This document shows, one piece after another, positions 35,319 to 44,126 of a DNA stretch of 64,000 bases (position 1 is the stretch's first letter; every line of letters begins with the position of its first letter). A program made the position numbers and the translations under genes. Below the pieces are notes generated by a model, which saw nothing but the letters and a program-made list of their open reading frames with translations, made no database searches and had not been told where the DNA came from. The DNA is from Hespellia stercorisuis DSM 15480 (GTDB taxonomy: Bacteria; Bacillota; Clostridia; Lachnospirales; Lachnospiraceae). The stretch is from contig NZ_FQZY01000005.1 in assembly GCF_900142165.1 (NCBI RefSeq), positions 103,717 to 167,716 on the forward strand, in the 5' to 3' direction.

Positions 35319-36329
35319 CTAGAACTTGCCGTCCTTTGCTGCTTCCTCTACAGAAACTGCAACTGCAACAGTCATACCTACCATCGGGTTGTTACCTGCA
35401 CCGATCAGACCCATCATCTCTACGTGAGCCGGAACAGATGAAGAACCTGCGAACTGTGCATCTGAGTGCATACGTCCCATAGTATCTGTCATACCATAAG
35501 AAGCAGGACCTGCAGCCATGTTATCCGGATGAAGTGTACGTCCTGTACCACCGCCTGATGCTACTGAGAAGTACTTCTTACCCTGCTCGATACATTCTTT
35601 TTTGTATGTACCTGCAACCGGATGCTGGAATCTTGTCGGGTTTGTTGAGTTACCTGTGATAGAAACGTCAACGCCTTCTTTGTGCATGATTGCAACACCT
35701 TCTGTTACGTCGTTAGCGCCGTAGCAGTTAACCTTTGCACGAAGTCCCTCAGAATATGGTTTTCTGAATACTTCTTTTACTTCACCCTTAAAGTAATCCA
35801 TCTCTGTCTCAACATATGTGAATCCGTTGATACGTGCGATTACCTGTGCAGCATCTTTTCCAAGACCGTTCAGGATAACACGAAGTGGTTCTTTACGAAC
35901 TTTGTTTGCTTTCTCAGCGATACCGATTGCGCCCTCTGCTGCTGCAAATGACTCATGACCAGCCAGGAATGCGAAACATTTGGTATCATCTTCCAGTAAC
36001 ATCTTACCAAGGTTACCATGTCCAAGACCAACTTTACGCTGATCTGCTACAGATCCCGGGATACAGAAAGCCTGAAGGCCTTCTCCGATTGCTGCTGCTG
36101 CATCTGCTGCGCGTCTGCAGTCCTTTTTGATTGCGATTGCTGCGCCTACTGTGTAAGCCCATTTTGCATTCTCAAAGCAGATTGGCTGAATGCCTTCGAT
36201 CTGATGATATACGTCCAGACCTGCTGCTTTTGTAATCTCTGCACATTCCTCGATGGAAGAAATGCCATAGCCTTTGAGTGTTTCCAAAATTTGTTTTTCA
36301 CGTCTTTCATATGATTCAAATAAAGCCAT
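35319..36329 (-). CDS. GGGtGRT protein
   Basis: A 336-residue conserved protein of Clostridia and relatives, named for its signature, seen here as ASGGGTGRTLHPDNMAAGP (about 257-275). Other conserved stretches are ICFENAKWAYTVGAAIAIKK, FAFLAGHESFAAAEGAIGIAEKA and GMTDTMGRMHSDAQFAGSSS. No membrane span or signal peptide is visible. It follows the NifU-like gene by 19 nt and ends in a strong terminator, so the pair is one transcript. Its activity is unknown; the constant partner suggests a link to Fe-S or metal chemistry. Confidence 0.88.
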   Translation of the reverse strand: MALFESYERREKQILETLKGYGISSIEECAEITKAAGLDVYHQIEGIQPICFENAKWAYTVGAAIAIKKDCRRAADAAAAIGEGLQAFCIPGSVADQRKVGLGHGNLGKMLLEDDTKCFAFLAGHESFAAAEGAIGIAEKANKVRKEPLRVILNGLGKDAAQVIARINGFTYVETEMDYFKGEVKEVFRKPYSEGLRAKVNCYGANDVTEGVAIMHKEGVDVSITGNSTNPTRFQHPVAGTYKKECIEQGKKYFSVASGGGTGRTLHPDNMAAGPASYGMTDTMGRMHSDAQFAGSSSVPAHVEMMGLIGAGNNPMVGMTVAVAVSVEEAAKDGKF

Positions 36330-36348
36330 TATCTATTTCCTCCTTCTA

Positions 36349-37041
36349 TTATTCTTTACGTGGGTCAATAATCTTAACTGCATCTGCAACACGACCATAC
36401 TGACCTTTAGATTTTTCAAGTGCGTCTTCAGCTTTGTCTCCGGCTTTCATGAAGTCCATGAATTTTCCGAAGTTAATGAACTGATATCCGATGATCATGC
36501 CCTCAGCATCCAAAGCGATACCTGTAACATAACCTTCAGCCATTTCAAGATAACGAGGACCCTTTGCAAGAGTTCCGTACATTGTACCAACCTGTGAACG
36601 AAGTCCTTTTCCAAGGTCTTCCAGACCAGCTCCTACTACAAGACCATTCTCAGAGAATGCACTCTGTGTACGTCCGTATACGATCTGCAGGAAGAGTTCT
36701 CTCATTGCTGTATTGATAGCATCACAAACCAAGTCTGTGTTAAGTGCCTCTAATAATGTAAGTCCCGGTAAAATCTCTGAACACATAGCTGCTGAATGTG
36801 TCATTCCAGAACATCCGATTGTTTCAACCAATGCCTCCTGGATAATACCTTCTTTTACATTCAGTGTCAGTTTACATGCTCCCTGCTGAGGTGCACACCA
36901 GCCGATACCATGTGTAAATCCGTTGATATCTTTGATTTCTTTTGATTTTACCCATTTTCCTTCTTCAGGAATTGGAGCGGCGCCATGTTTCACGCCCTGT
37001 GCAACTGGACACATCATTTCTACTTCATGTGAATAAATCAT
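36349..37041 (-). CDS. NifU/IscU-like iron-sulfur scaffold protein
   Basis: A 230-residue protein related to U-type iron-sulfur cluster scaffolds. Conserved cysteines occur in MMCPVAQG, GWCAPQQGAC and the SufU/IscU-like IGCSGMTHSAAMCSEILPG. The C-terminal half (LAKGPRYLEMAEGYVTGIALDAEGMIIGYQFINFGKFMDF) has no counterpart in classic IscU, so the protein is an extended variant. Start ATG 37041 has AAAGGAG about 8 nt upstream. It is the first gene of a two-gene operon with the GGGtGRT protein. No cysteine desulfurase gene is adjacent, unusual for a housekeeping scaffold. Confidence 0.82.
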   Translation of the reverse strand: MIYSHEVEMMCPVAQGVKHGAAPIPEEGKWVKSKEIKDINGFTHGIGWCAPQQGACKLTLNVKEGIIQEALVETIGCSGMTHSAAMCSEILPGLTLLEALNTDLVCDAINTAMRELFLQIVYGRTQSAFSENGLVVGAGLEDLGKGLRSQVGTMYGTLAKGPRYLEMAEGYVTGIALDAEGMIIGYQFINFGKFMDFMKAGDKAEDALEKSKGQYGRVADAVKIIDPRKE

Positions 37042-37224
37042 GTTAAGACTCCTTTCAAATATGTATGTTTTCTTCTATGTAATGCTTGATAATACTTTAA
37101 CACCACATTCGACTTATTTTCTCACAAAACCAAACATTCGTCAACTAAAAGAACCTCTTTTTGCACATTGACGCGCATTCTGTAAATATTAAAGAGATAC
37201 TTGAGAACAGACTTCACGCAAGAA

Positions 37225-37251
37225 AGCAGATCTTTTCGATCTGCTCTCCTG
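37225..37251 (-). terminator. Possible terminator of the rimO-pgsA-pncC unit
   Basis: AGCAGATC (37225-37232) and GATCTGCT (37238-37245) form an 8-bp stem with a 5-nt loop; on the minus strand TTTCTT follows. It lies some 60 nt past the pncC stop. The T-tract is interrupted, so efficiency is uncertain. Confidence 0.55.
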
Positions 37252-37308
37252 TTTTCTCTATACTGTCTGCTTCTTTTTTTATTGATTTACTTTTGCCGGT
37301 TCACTTTT

Positions 37309-37803
37309 TTACCGGTTCATCTCTTCCCAGAGAATCTCCAGTGCCCTGTTCACTGCGCTGTGGCGGATCTCACTCCGGTTTCCCGTAAAATGACATTCCA
37401 CGTCCGTCACCCTGCCGTTCACATAACACCCGATATAAACCATTCCAACCGGTTTGTCCACTGTTCCGCCTCCCGGTCCTGCGATTCCGGTCGTGCTCAG
37501 CGCCACATCCGCATGCGCCGCATGTGCCGCGCCTTCCGCCATCTGCTGTGCCGTCTGTGAACTGACGGCTCCGTATGTCTTTAATACCTCATGAGATACA
37601 CCGAGAACTCTTTCCTTCGCTTCATTGGAATACGTCACATGTGCTTCATTCAGAACATCCGATGCCCCGGGTACATCGACGATTGTTCCGGACAGCAGTC
37701 CTCCGGTACAAGATTCCGCCGTTGTGATGGCCCATCCTCTTTTGGCGAGTTCCTCCACGATCCGCTCCTCAAGCAGGTATCCCTTTTTTTCTAATCCAGA
37801 CAT
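37309..37803 (-). CDS. pncC: Nicotinamide-nucleotide amidohydrolase PncC (CinA C-terminal type)
   Basis: PncC deamidates NMN to nicotinic acid mononucleotide in pyridine-nucleotide salvage. The 164-residue protein is the stand-alone CinA C-terminal domain, with the diagnostic AITTAESCTGGLLSGTIVDVPGAS (about 25-48), VTYSNEAKERVLGV and STTGIAGPGGGTVDKPVGMVYIG. The N-terminal CinA MoCF domain is absent, a normal arrangement. Start ATG 37803 is 1 nt after the pgsA stop, so the two are translationally coupled. rimO-pgsA-pncC is a conserved Firmicutes order. Confidence 0.94.
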   Translation of the reverse strand: MSGLEKKGYLLEERIVEELAKRGWAITTAESCTGGLLSGTIVDVPGASDVLNEAHVTYSNEAKERVLGVSHEVLKTYGAVSSQTAQQMAEGAAHAAHADVALSTTGIAGPGGGTVDKPVGMVYIGCYVNGRVTDVECHFTGNRSEIRHSAVNRALEILWEEMNR

Positions 37804-37804
37804 C

Positions 37805-38350
37805 CTACATGCCTCCCTGCGTCAGAACCTGTACATTCTTCGCCACATAATCCACCAGTGAAATCACGGTGAGCGCAAGTGCCACCCACACCAAAACCGC
37901 AGCGAGGATATCAAACACACCACCCAGATCGGCGATCAAAAGAATGATCATGGCCATCTGAGATACCGTCTTAAACTTGCCCCAGTAGCTTGCGGCGATC
38001 ACGATTCCGTTATCAGAAGCCACCAAACGGAACCCGCTGATGATAAACTCACGGGCAACAATGATGATGACAACCCAGGAAGCCAGTCTTCCGAGATCGA
38101 TCAGACAGATCATCGCTGAACATACCAGCAGTTTGTCTGCAAGCGGGTCCATGAACTTTCCAAAATTGGTAACCAGATTATATTTTCTGGCAATCTTTCC
38201 GTCCAGCAGATCCGTCAGACTCGCCACACAGAAAATCACAAGTGCAATCCATTTGTTGGCTTCGCCGCCCAGAGTCGGGATCAGCATAAATACTACAAAA
38301 AAGGGAATCATCAAAATCCTCAGTACTGTCAGTTTATTTGGTAAATTCAT
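37805..38350 (-). CDS. pgsA: CDP-diacylglycerol-glycerol-3-phosphate 3-phosphatidyltransferase
   Basis: PgsA makes phosphatidylglycerol phosphate, the committed step to phosphatidylglycerol. The 181-residue integral membrane protein has about four to six spans and the CDP-alcohol transferase motif (Asp-x2-Asp-Gly-x2-Ala-Arg ... Gly-x3-Asp-x3-Asp) visible as LTDLLDGKIARK followed by FGKFMDPLADK (about 46-72). Its ATG overlaps the rimO stop (ATGA). It lies upstream of pncC. Confidence 0.95.
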   Translation of the reverse strand: MNLPNKLTVLRILMIPFFVVFMLIPTLGGEANKWIALVIFCVASLTDLLDGKIARKYNLVTNFGKFMDPLADKLLVCSAMICLIDLGRLASWVVIIIVAREFIISGFRLVASDNGIVIAASYWGKFKTVSQMAMIILLIADLGGVFDILAAVLVWVALALTVISLVDYVAKNVQVLTQGGM

Positions 38351-39672
38351 TCTACCAGTCCTCCTATCAAATCATAATCCAACGCTCCGGTCACCTTCAC
38401 TCTCGCGAAATCGCCGGACATCAGTTCTGCATCTGTATTTACGAAAATCAGTCCGTCCACATTCGGTGCGTCCCGGTAAGTCCTGCCCACATAGGCATTC
38501 TCGTCCGCCACCTTTCCTTCGATCATGACGAGCAGCTCCCTGCCGATCATGTCCTCCGCCTTGTCAAATGCAATGTCCTGCTGCAGCTCCATCAGCTCCG
38601 CCTGGCGGTCCTCCTTCACAGATTCCTCAACCTGATCCGGCATCACTGCCGCCGGTGTGTCCTCCTCCGGTGAATACGTGAATACGCCCAGACGATCAAA
38701 TTCCATCTCATCCACGAATGCCATCAATTCCTCGTGCTGCTCTTTTGTCTCCCCAGGAAAGCCCGTAATCAGCGTAGTGCGCAGTGAAATCTCCGGGATC
38801 TCTCTTCGGAGCTTTTCGATGATATCGATCAGCTCCTGTTTGGAGGTTCTTCTTCCCATTCTCTTCAGAATATCATCGCTGGCATGCTGAATCGGGAGAT
38901 CCAGATACTTGCAGATCTTGTCCTCTTTTTTCATAACCTGAATCAGTTCGTCCGTAATTTCTTCCGGATAACAGTACAGCACACGGATCCAATAGAGTCC
39001 GTCAATTTTGCACAGTTCCTCCAAAAGCTGCGGCAGCCGCTTCTCCCCATATATATCCTGCCCGTAGAGCGTCGTCTCCTGGGCAACCAGAATCAGCTCC
39101 CTCACGCCTCCCTCGGCAAGCTCTCTGGCCTCCGACAACAGCCGCTCCATGGGAACGCTACGGAAATCACCGCGAATCTTCGGGATAATGCAGTACGTAC
39201 AGTGCTTGTCACACCCCTCCGCGATTTTAAGATATGCGAAATGCCCGCCCGTCGTCACCAGTCTCTTTGTATCCACCTGGGGCAGCGCATCCAAACTCTC
39301 CATCTGTACGCAGGTGTGCCCTGCAAGTGCCTCGTCCACCGCCTCCAGTATCTTGTCGTATGACGCGGTTCCAAGCACAGCGTCCACCTCAGGAATCTCA
39401 TCGATGATCTCCTGTTTGTAGCGCTCCGCCATGCATCCGGTCACGATCAGCGCCTTCAGGACGCCTTCTTTTTTATACGCAGCCATCTCCAGAATATTCT
39501 GGATGCTCTCCTCCTTGGCATCGTGGATAAAACAGCAGGTATTAATCACAATAATGTCCGCCTGCGTCTCATCGTCGATCATCTGGTATCCTCTCGATGC
39601 CAGCATGCCAAGCATCACTTCCGTGTCGACCAGATTTTTATCACAGCCGAGCGAAATAAATAATATATTCAT
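38347..39672 (-). CDS. rimO: Ribosomal protein S12 methylthiotransferase RimO
   Basis: RimO is a radical SAM enzyme adding a methylthio group to an Asp of ribosomal protein S12. The 441-residue protein begins MNILFISLGCDKNLVDTE, has the N-terminal UPF0004 cysteines (LGC, NTCCFI, VTGCMAE), the radical SAM CDKHCTYCIIP (about 150-160) and the C-terminal TRAM domain with IGRELLVMIEGKV. ATG 39672 has GGAG 7 nt upstream; further upstream ATGs lack such a site. It overlaps pgsA by 4 nt. The LGCDKNLVD signature separates RimO from MiaB. Confidence 0.95.
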   Translation of the reverse strand: MNILFISLGCDKNLVDTEVMLGMLASRGYQMIDDETQADIIVINTCCFIHDAKEESIQNILEMAAYKKEGVLKALIVTGCMAERYKQEIIDEIPEVDAVLGTASYDKILEAVDEALAGHTCVQMESLDALPQVDTKRLVTTGGHFAYLKIAEGCDKHCTYCIIPKIRGDFRSVPMERLLSEARELAEGGVRELILVAQETTLYGQDIYGEKRLPQLLEELCKIDGLYWIRVLYCYPEEITDELIQVMKKEDKICKYLDLPIQHASDDILKRMGRRTSKQELIDIIEKLRREIPEISLRTTLITGFPGETKEQHEELMAFVDEMEFDRLGVFTYSPEEDTPAAVMPDQVEESVKEDRQAELMELQQDIAFDKAEDMIGRELLVMIEGKVADENAYVGRTYRDAPNVDGLIFVNTDAELMSGDFARVKVTGALDYDLIGGLVE

Positions 39673-39759
39673 CTTTTTCTCCATAAACAAAATAGTCCGT
39701 AAACAGTCATAGAAGCAGATACCTTTCGGCACCTGCCTCTCGCTTTTTATGATTCTTTT

Positions 39760-40008
39760 TTATTCTTCTTCCGTCTCTTCTTCTGCGATGATTTTGATTT
39801 TACCCTTGTTCAGCTCATCGATTGCGATCGACAGAGGTTTTTCGCCCTCCACGGTATTGACTAACGGCATCTCGCCGTCAATCAGCTGTCTCGCTCTCTT
39901 GGATGTTGCCAGCACAATGGAATAACGGCTGTTTACGATTTTGGTATCGCCCTCTTCCACATCGGCATTGACTACTTTCATTAAGTCACTGTATGATGGA
40001 TGTAACAT
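39760..40008 (-). CDS. rpoZ: RNA polymerase omega subunit
   Basis: Omega assists RNA polymerase assembly and stability. The 82-residue protein begins MLHPSYSDLMKVVN and contains the conserved SRYSIVLATSKRARQLIDGE (written in part; residues about 27-46) and KPLSIAIDELNKGKI. An acidic tail EEETEEE ends it. It lies 4 nt after gmk and shares its transcript, the usual yicC-gmk-rpoZ arrangement. Confidence 0.95.
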   Translation of the reverse strand: MLHPSYSDLMKVVNADVEEGDTKIVNSRYSIVLATSKRARQLIDGEMPLVNTVEGEKPLSIAIDELNKGKIKIIAEEETEEE

Positions 40009-40012
40009 ATTC

Positions 40013-40642
40013 TTATTCTCCTTTCAGATTCTCTTTTAGTTCTGCAGTAATCTGACCCATAAATTCTCCGTTGCGGATACATCTGCAATGCTCGCTCTGA
40101 ATAATCTGATGAACCTCGTCCCTGCATCTCTCAATATCATCATTGATGATCAGGTAATCATAGGCACCCATTCCGTCCGCTTCTTCCGCTGCACGCAGCA
40201 TGCGGGACTTGATGACCTCCGCCGACTCTGTTCCACGACCTACAAGACGCCGCTCCAATGTAGCCGCATCCGGTGGAGTCACAAACAGCAGCAGGGTCTC
40301 CGGGAACTTCTGTTTCACCTTAAGAGCGCCCTGTATCTCGATCTCCAGAATCACATCCTTGCCGGAATTTAACTGTTTTTCGACATAAGCGCGCGGTGTA
40401 CCATAATAATGATTTACATATCTAGCATACTCTATTAATTCGTCTTGTGCAATCATTTTTTCAAATTCTTCCTGCGACTTGAAAAAATAATGCTTTCCTT
40501 CCACCTCTCCCGCACGTGGCTGCCTCGTCGTTGCCGAAACTGACAATGCATAATTATCGTACTTTTCAAGAAGCGCATGCATTAATGTTCCTTTTCCGGA
40601 GCCGGAAAATCCGGATACTACAATCAGAATACCCTTTTTCAT
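40013..40642 (-). CDS. gmk: Guanylate kinase
   Basis: Gmk phosphorylates GMP to GDP with ATP. The 209-residue enzyme has the P-loop VVSGFSGSGKGTLMHALL (about 8-25) and the GMP-binding SATTRQPRAGEVEGKHYFF (about 37-55), then DVILEIEIQGALKVKQ. It lies between yicC and rpoZ on the minus strand. The start ATG 40642 directly precedes the first beta strand. Confidence 0.96.
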   Translation of the reverse strand: MKKGILIVVSGFSGSGKGTLMHALLEKYDNYALSVSATTRQPRAGEVEGKHYFFKSQEEFEKMIAQDELIEYARYVNHYYGTPRAYVEKQLNSGKDVILEIEIQGALKVKQKFPETLLLFVTPPDAATLERRLVGRGTESAEVIKSRMLRAAEEADGMGAYDYLIINDDIERCRDEVHQIIQSEHCRCIRNGEFMGQITAELKENLKGE

Positions 40643-40701
40643 GATTACCCTCTCTTCTACTGTTTTCTTTTTTTCATTCTATCTGCTTTGTCAAGCAGAG
40701 A

Positions 40702-41580
40702 CTATTCAATGTTCTGTATCTGCTCCCGCACCTTCTCGATCTCAGTCTTTAAGCTGATCGCGTAGTTGGAAACCTCCAGATCGTTGGCCTTGGACAAAAT
40801 TGTATTGGCCTCACGGTTCATCTCCTGTGCGATAAAGTCAAGCTTTCGGCCGATGCCCTCTTTCTCATCCAGAGTATTCTTCATGTGGTGAATGTGACTT
40901 CTCAGTCTCACAATCTCCTCATCCGTGCAGATCTTATCCGCAAATATAACGATCTCCGCGGCGATTCTTCCCTCGTCGACCTGTGTGTCGCCCAGCAGCT
41001 CCTTCACCTTCTCCTCCAGCTTTGCACGATACTCCGCGACAATCTGCGGGGAACGGGTCTCGATGCAGTCCACAACCTCCAGCATTCCATCCAGTTTCCC
41101 GATGATGTCTTTTTTCAGGTTCTCACCCTCCACAGTTCTGGTCTCAACAAACTGTGTAAATGCCCCCTCCAGTGCCTCTTTCAGGCCATTCCACAGTGCC
41201 TCTTCATCCACCGTCTGGTCTTCCATGGTAATCACATCCGGATAGCGGGAAAGGGTGGACACCCGGATATCGTTCTCCAGATGAAACTGTTCCTCCATCT
41301 GCCGCAGATACTTCAGATACTCACCTGCCAGCACCTCGTTATACTTCAATGATCCCTGATCCTGCGCGCTGTCCTCATACGTAATAAAAATATCAACCTT
41401 GCCGCGGTGCGCATATTTTTTCAGCAGGGTTCGGATAGCAGCCTCAAAAAAATTTAGTTTCTTCGGCATACGGATATTCACATCCAGATATCTGTGATTT
41501 ACGCTTTTGAGCTCCACGATAAATTTCTTTTCTTCACGCGATACTTCGCAACGGCCGAAGCCGGTCATACTTTTTATCAT
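40702..41580 (-). CDS. yicC: YicC family endoribonuclease-like protein
   Basis: A 292-residue protein of the YicC family, reported in other bacteria as an endoribonuclease. It begins MIKSMTGFGRCE, with ELKSVNHRYLDVNIRMPK and the C-terminal DUF1732 domain ending KLDFIAQEMNREANTILSKAND. ATG 41580 is chosen because the conserved MTGFGR follows and AGAGGA lies about 7 nt upstream; the open frame upstream adds 30 unrelated residues. It heads the yicC-gmk-rpoZ unit and is divergent from rqcH. Confidence 0.94.
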   Translation of the reverse strand: MIKSMTGFGRCEVSREEKKFIVELKSVNHRYLDVNIRMPKKLNFFEAAIRTLLKKYAHRGKVDIFITYEDSAQDQGSLKYNEVLAGEYLKYLRQMEEQFHLENDIRVSTLSRYPDVITMEDQTVDEEALWNGLKEALEGAFTQFVETRTVEGENLKKDIIGKLDGMLEVVDCIETRSPQIVAEYRAKLEEKVKELLGDTQVDEGRIAAEIVIFADKICTDEEIVRLRSHIHHMKNTLDEKEGIGRKLDFIAQEMNREANTILSKANDLEVSNYAISLKTEIEKVREQIQNIE

Positions 41581-41704
41581 ATTGTCGTCCTCTGTTCTCG
41601 ATATATATTTTAAACTTTTTACCATTATTTGCAACATCTCCGAAGAAAATGATGCCTGAGTAAACTTCATCCGAACGAAGTTCAGATTTTAACGGCTTTG
41701 CTCC

Positions 41705-41733
41705 ATTATAACGCCTAACCGGATTTAAGGCAA
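41705..41733 (-). promoter_or_regulatory. Predicted promoter of yicC-gmk-rpoZ
   Basis: TTGCCT (41733-41728), 17-nt spacer, TATAAT (41710-41705). It is back to back with the rqcH promoter. Confidence 0.72.
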
Positions 41734-41741
41734 CCAAGGAA

Positions 41742-41771
41742 TTGCAACATTCCCAACATCTATGTTATACT
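41742..41771 (+). promoter_or_regulatory. Predicted promoter of rqcH
   Basis: TTGCAA (41742-41747), 18-nt spacer, TATACT (41766-41771), followed by a 73-nt leader to the start codon. Confidence 0.65.
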
Positions 41772-41844
41772 GTTGTTGCTGCACATTCCCATACGGTGAG
41801 CAGTGACATACTGTTTCGTACTTTAAGAAAGAAGGAACTCAATT

Positions 41845-43581
41845 ATGGCTTTTGATGGAATTACCGTTGCAAGTATTGCCGCGGAACTGAACGAACAATT
41901 AAAAGAAGGAAGAATCGCAAAGATTGCACAACCGGAAACGGATGAACTTCTTCTCACAATAAAGACTCCGAATGGTCAGAAGCGCCTGATGATCTCCGCC
42001 AGCGCTTCTCTTCCTCTGATCTATCTGACAGCGGAAAACAAAATAAGTCCCATGACCGCACCGAACTTCTGCATGCTTCTGCGCAAGCACATCGGAAGCG
42101 GTCGGATCACCAAAATCACCCAGCCCACTCTGGAGCGGATCATTCATTTTGAGATTGAACATCTGGATGAGCTGGGCGATCTCTGCCGGAAGGAACTGAT
42201 CGTGGAGATCATGGGCAAGCACAGCAACATCATCTTCTGCGATGCCAATGGAACGATCATCGACAGTATCAAACACGTCTCCGCGCAGATGAGTTCTGTG
42301 CGTGAGGTCCTGCCGGGAAGGCCCTACTTCATCCCGGATACCATGAACAAGCAGGATCCTCTGACGGTCACTCTGGAGGATTTCACCGCGGTGCTCTCAC
42401 AGAAGCCTCTTCCCCTTGGGAAGGCGCTCTACACCAGCTTTACCGGTGTCAGCCCGGTTGTAGCTGAGGAAATCTGCTATCTGTCCGGCATCGAATCCGG
42501 CATCACGCCCAAAGATCTCTCGCCGGATATCCTGCAGCACCTCTACACGCAATTTACTATTTATTTTGAAGCAGTCAAGACTTCCCGGTTTTCACCGGTC
42601 ATTTATTATGACGGAAAGGAACCGAAAGACTTCTCCGCTCTCCCGCTGGCACATTTCAGCCAATATACAGTCAAGCCTTATGATTCCATTTCCACCGTGC
42701 TTGCCACCTACTATTCTTCCAAGAATGCGATCACAAGAATCCGACAGAAATCTGCGGATCTGCGCCATGTGGTCCAGACCGCCCTGGAGCGTGCCCGCAA
42801 AAAATACGACCTGCAGGCCAGACAGCTGAAGGATACCGAAAAGCGCGACAAGTATAAGGTATACGGGGAGCTGATCAACACCTACGGATACAATCTGGAG
42901 AAGGGTGCAAAGCAGCTTGAAGCACTCAATTATTATACAGACAAGATGATTACGATTCCTCTCGATTCCACGAAGACGCCCCTGGACAATTCCAAAAAAT
43001 ATTTTGATAAATACAACAAGCTGAAACGGACTTATGAGGCGCTGTCCCAGCTTATCCAGGAAACCGCGGACGACATCTCCTATTTGGAATCCGTAGCGAC
43101 GGCACTCGATATTGCACAGAGTGAGGACGACCTCGCACAGATCAAGGAGGAGCTGACCGATGCCGGATATGTGCGGCGCAAGTTCATGAAAAAGAAAGTA
43201 AAGATCAAGAGCAAACCGTTCCACTATATTTCCAGCGACGGATATCATATGTATGTCGGGAAAAACAACCTGCAGAATGACGAGCTCACCTTCCATTTCG
43301 CCGACGGCGGAGACTGGTGGTTCCACGCCAAACAGATGCCCGGCTCCCACGTCATCGTGAAAACCCGCGGAGAGGAACTCCCGGACCGCACCTTTGAGGA
43401 GGCCGCAAGGCTCGCTGCCCATTATTCCAAGGGCTGTGGAAGTGAAAAGGTGGAGATTGACTATGTAGAGAAAAAGCATGTCAAGAAACCTGGCGGTGGA
43501 AAGCCTGGATTTGTAGTATATTATACAAACTATTCCATGATGATCGACAGCAGTATCGATGGAATTGCACTGGCAGAATAA
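41845..43581 (+). CDS. rqcH: RqcH, NFACT family ribosome quality-control factor
   Basis: RqcH binds stalled 50S subunits and adds C-terminal Ala tails to trapped chains. The 578-residue protein has NFACT-N (MAFDGITVASIAAELNEQL at the start; RIIHFEIEHLDELGD), a helix-hairpin-helix region, a coiled-coil M domain (about 270-430) and NFACT-R near the end (YHMYVGKNNLQNDELTF, DWWFHAKQMPGSHVIVK). It is often annotated as a fibronectin-binding protein (FbpA/Fbp54). It stands alone on the plus strand, with its own promoter and terminator. Start ATG 41845 follows GAAGGA. Confidence 0.94.
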   Translation: MAFDGITVASIAAELNEQLKEGRIAKIAQPETDELLLTIKTPNGQKRLMISASASLPLIYLTAENKISPMTAPNFCMLLRKHIGSGRITKITQPTLERIIHFEIEHLDELGDLCRKELIVEIMGKHSNIIFCDANGTIIDSIKHVSAQMSSVREVLPGRPYFIPDTMNKQDPLTVTLEDFTAVLSQKPLPLGKALYTSFTGVSPVVAEEICYLSGIESGITPKDLSPDILQHLYTQFTIYFEAVKTSRFSPVIYYDGKEPKDFSALPLAHFSQYTVKPYDSISTVLATYYSSKNAITRIRQKSADLRHVVQTALERARKKYDLQARQLKDTEKRDKYKVYGELINTYGYNLEKGAKQLEALNYYTDKMITIPLDSTKTPLDNSKKYFDKYNKLKRTYEALSQLIQETADDISYLESVATALDIAQSEDDLAQIKEELTDAGYVRRKFMKKKVKIKSKPFHYISSDGYHMYVGKNNLQNDELTFHFADGGDWWFHAKQMPGSHVIVKTRGEELPDRTFEEAARLAAHYSKGCGSEKVEIDYVEKKHVKKPGGGKPGFVVYYTNYSMMIDSSIDGIALAE

Positions 43582-43603
43582 CCTGACATCGGAATATAAC
43601 AAT

Positions 43604-43640
43604 AACCCCCGGGGGCTGATCAATAGCTCCCGGGGGTTTT
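43604..43640 (+). terminator. Intrinsic terminator of rqcH
   Basis: AACCCCCGGGGGCT (43604-43617) pairs with AGCTCCCGGGGGTT (43625-43638), 13 of 14 bp, followed by T-residues. It lies between rqcH and the convergent gcvH and may serve both. Confidence 0.92.
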
Positions 43641-43692
43641 ATTCTGCTGCTTTTTCACTGGAAAGTTCTCTATTCATAATTCGCTCCGCTGC

Positions 43693-44073
43693 TTACGCAT
43701 CCTCGTCGCACAGCACCTGATACTCCTCTGCAGTCAGCAGATCCGACACCTCCGATATTTCCCCGATTTCCACAAACCACGAATCATAAGGGCAGCCATT
43801 GATGGTTTCCGGATCTTCCAGCAGACGCTTGTTCACCGCTGTAACAACTCCGTTCACCGGAGAGATGATGTCATACACTGCTTTTACCGACTCCACATCC
43901 GCGAACGCCTCTCCTATCGTGACCTTATCCCCCACATCCGGAAGATTGGCATATACCATGTCCCCCAGTGCGTCCTGCGCAAATTCCGTAATACCGACCA
44001 ACGCGGTTGTGTCATCTAAAAGCTTCATCCATTCGTGGGATCTTGCATACTTTAATTCTTCTGGATAGTTCAC
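43693..44073 (-). CDS. gcvH: Glycine cleavage system H protein (stand-alone)
   Basis: GcvH is a lipoyl carrier. The 126-residue protein has the lipoyl-lysine in DVESVKAVYDIISP (Lys64) and the conserved LKYARSHEWMK and GITEFAQDALGDMVYANLP. AAGGAGG lies upstream of ATG 44073. No gcvT, gcvPA/PB or lipoate-protein ligase is nearby; stand-alone GcvH in Firmicutes can also serve as a lipoyl relay. It lies 53 nt after the HAD hydrolase gene. Confidence 0.93.
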   Translation of the reverse strand: MNYPEELKYARSHEWMKLLDDTTALVGITEFAQDALGDMVYANLPDVGDKVTIGEAFADVESVKAVYDIISPVNGVVTAVNKRLLEDPETINGCPYDSWFVEIGEISEVSDLLTAEEYQVLCDEDA

Positions 44074-44126
44074 CTTTTCTCCTCCTTATGTCCGTATCCT
44101 GCCAAACTGCAGGAATTGTTTTTCAT

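Noticed and set aside
42592..43623. A 343-codon open frame on the minus strand
   Set aside because: It is antisense to rqcH, has no recognisable domain and overlaps the rqcH terminator.
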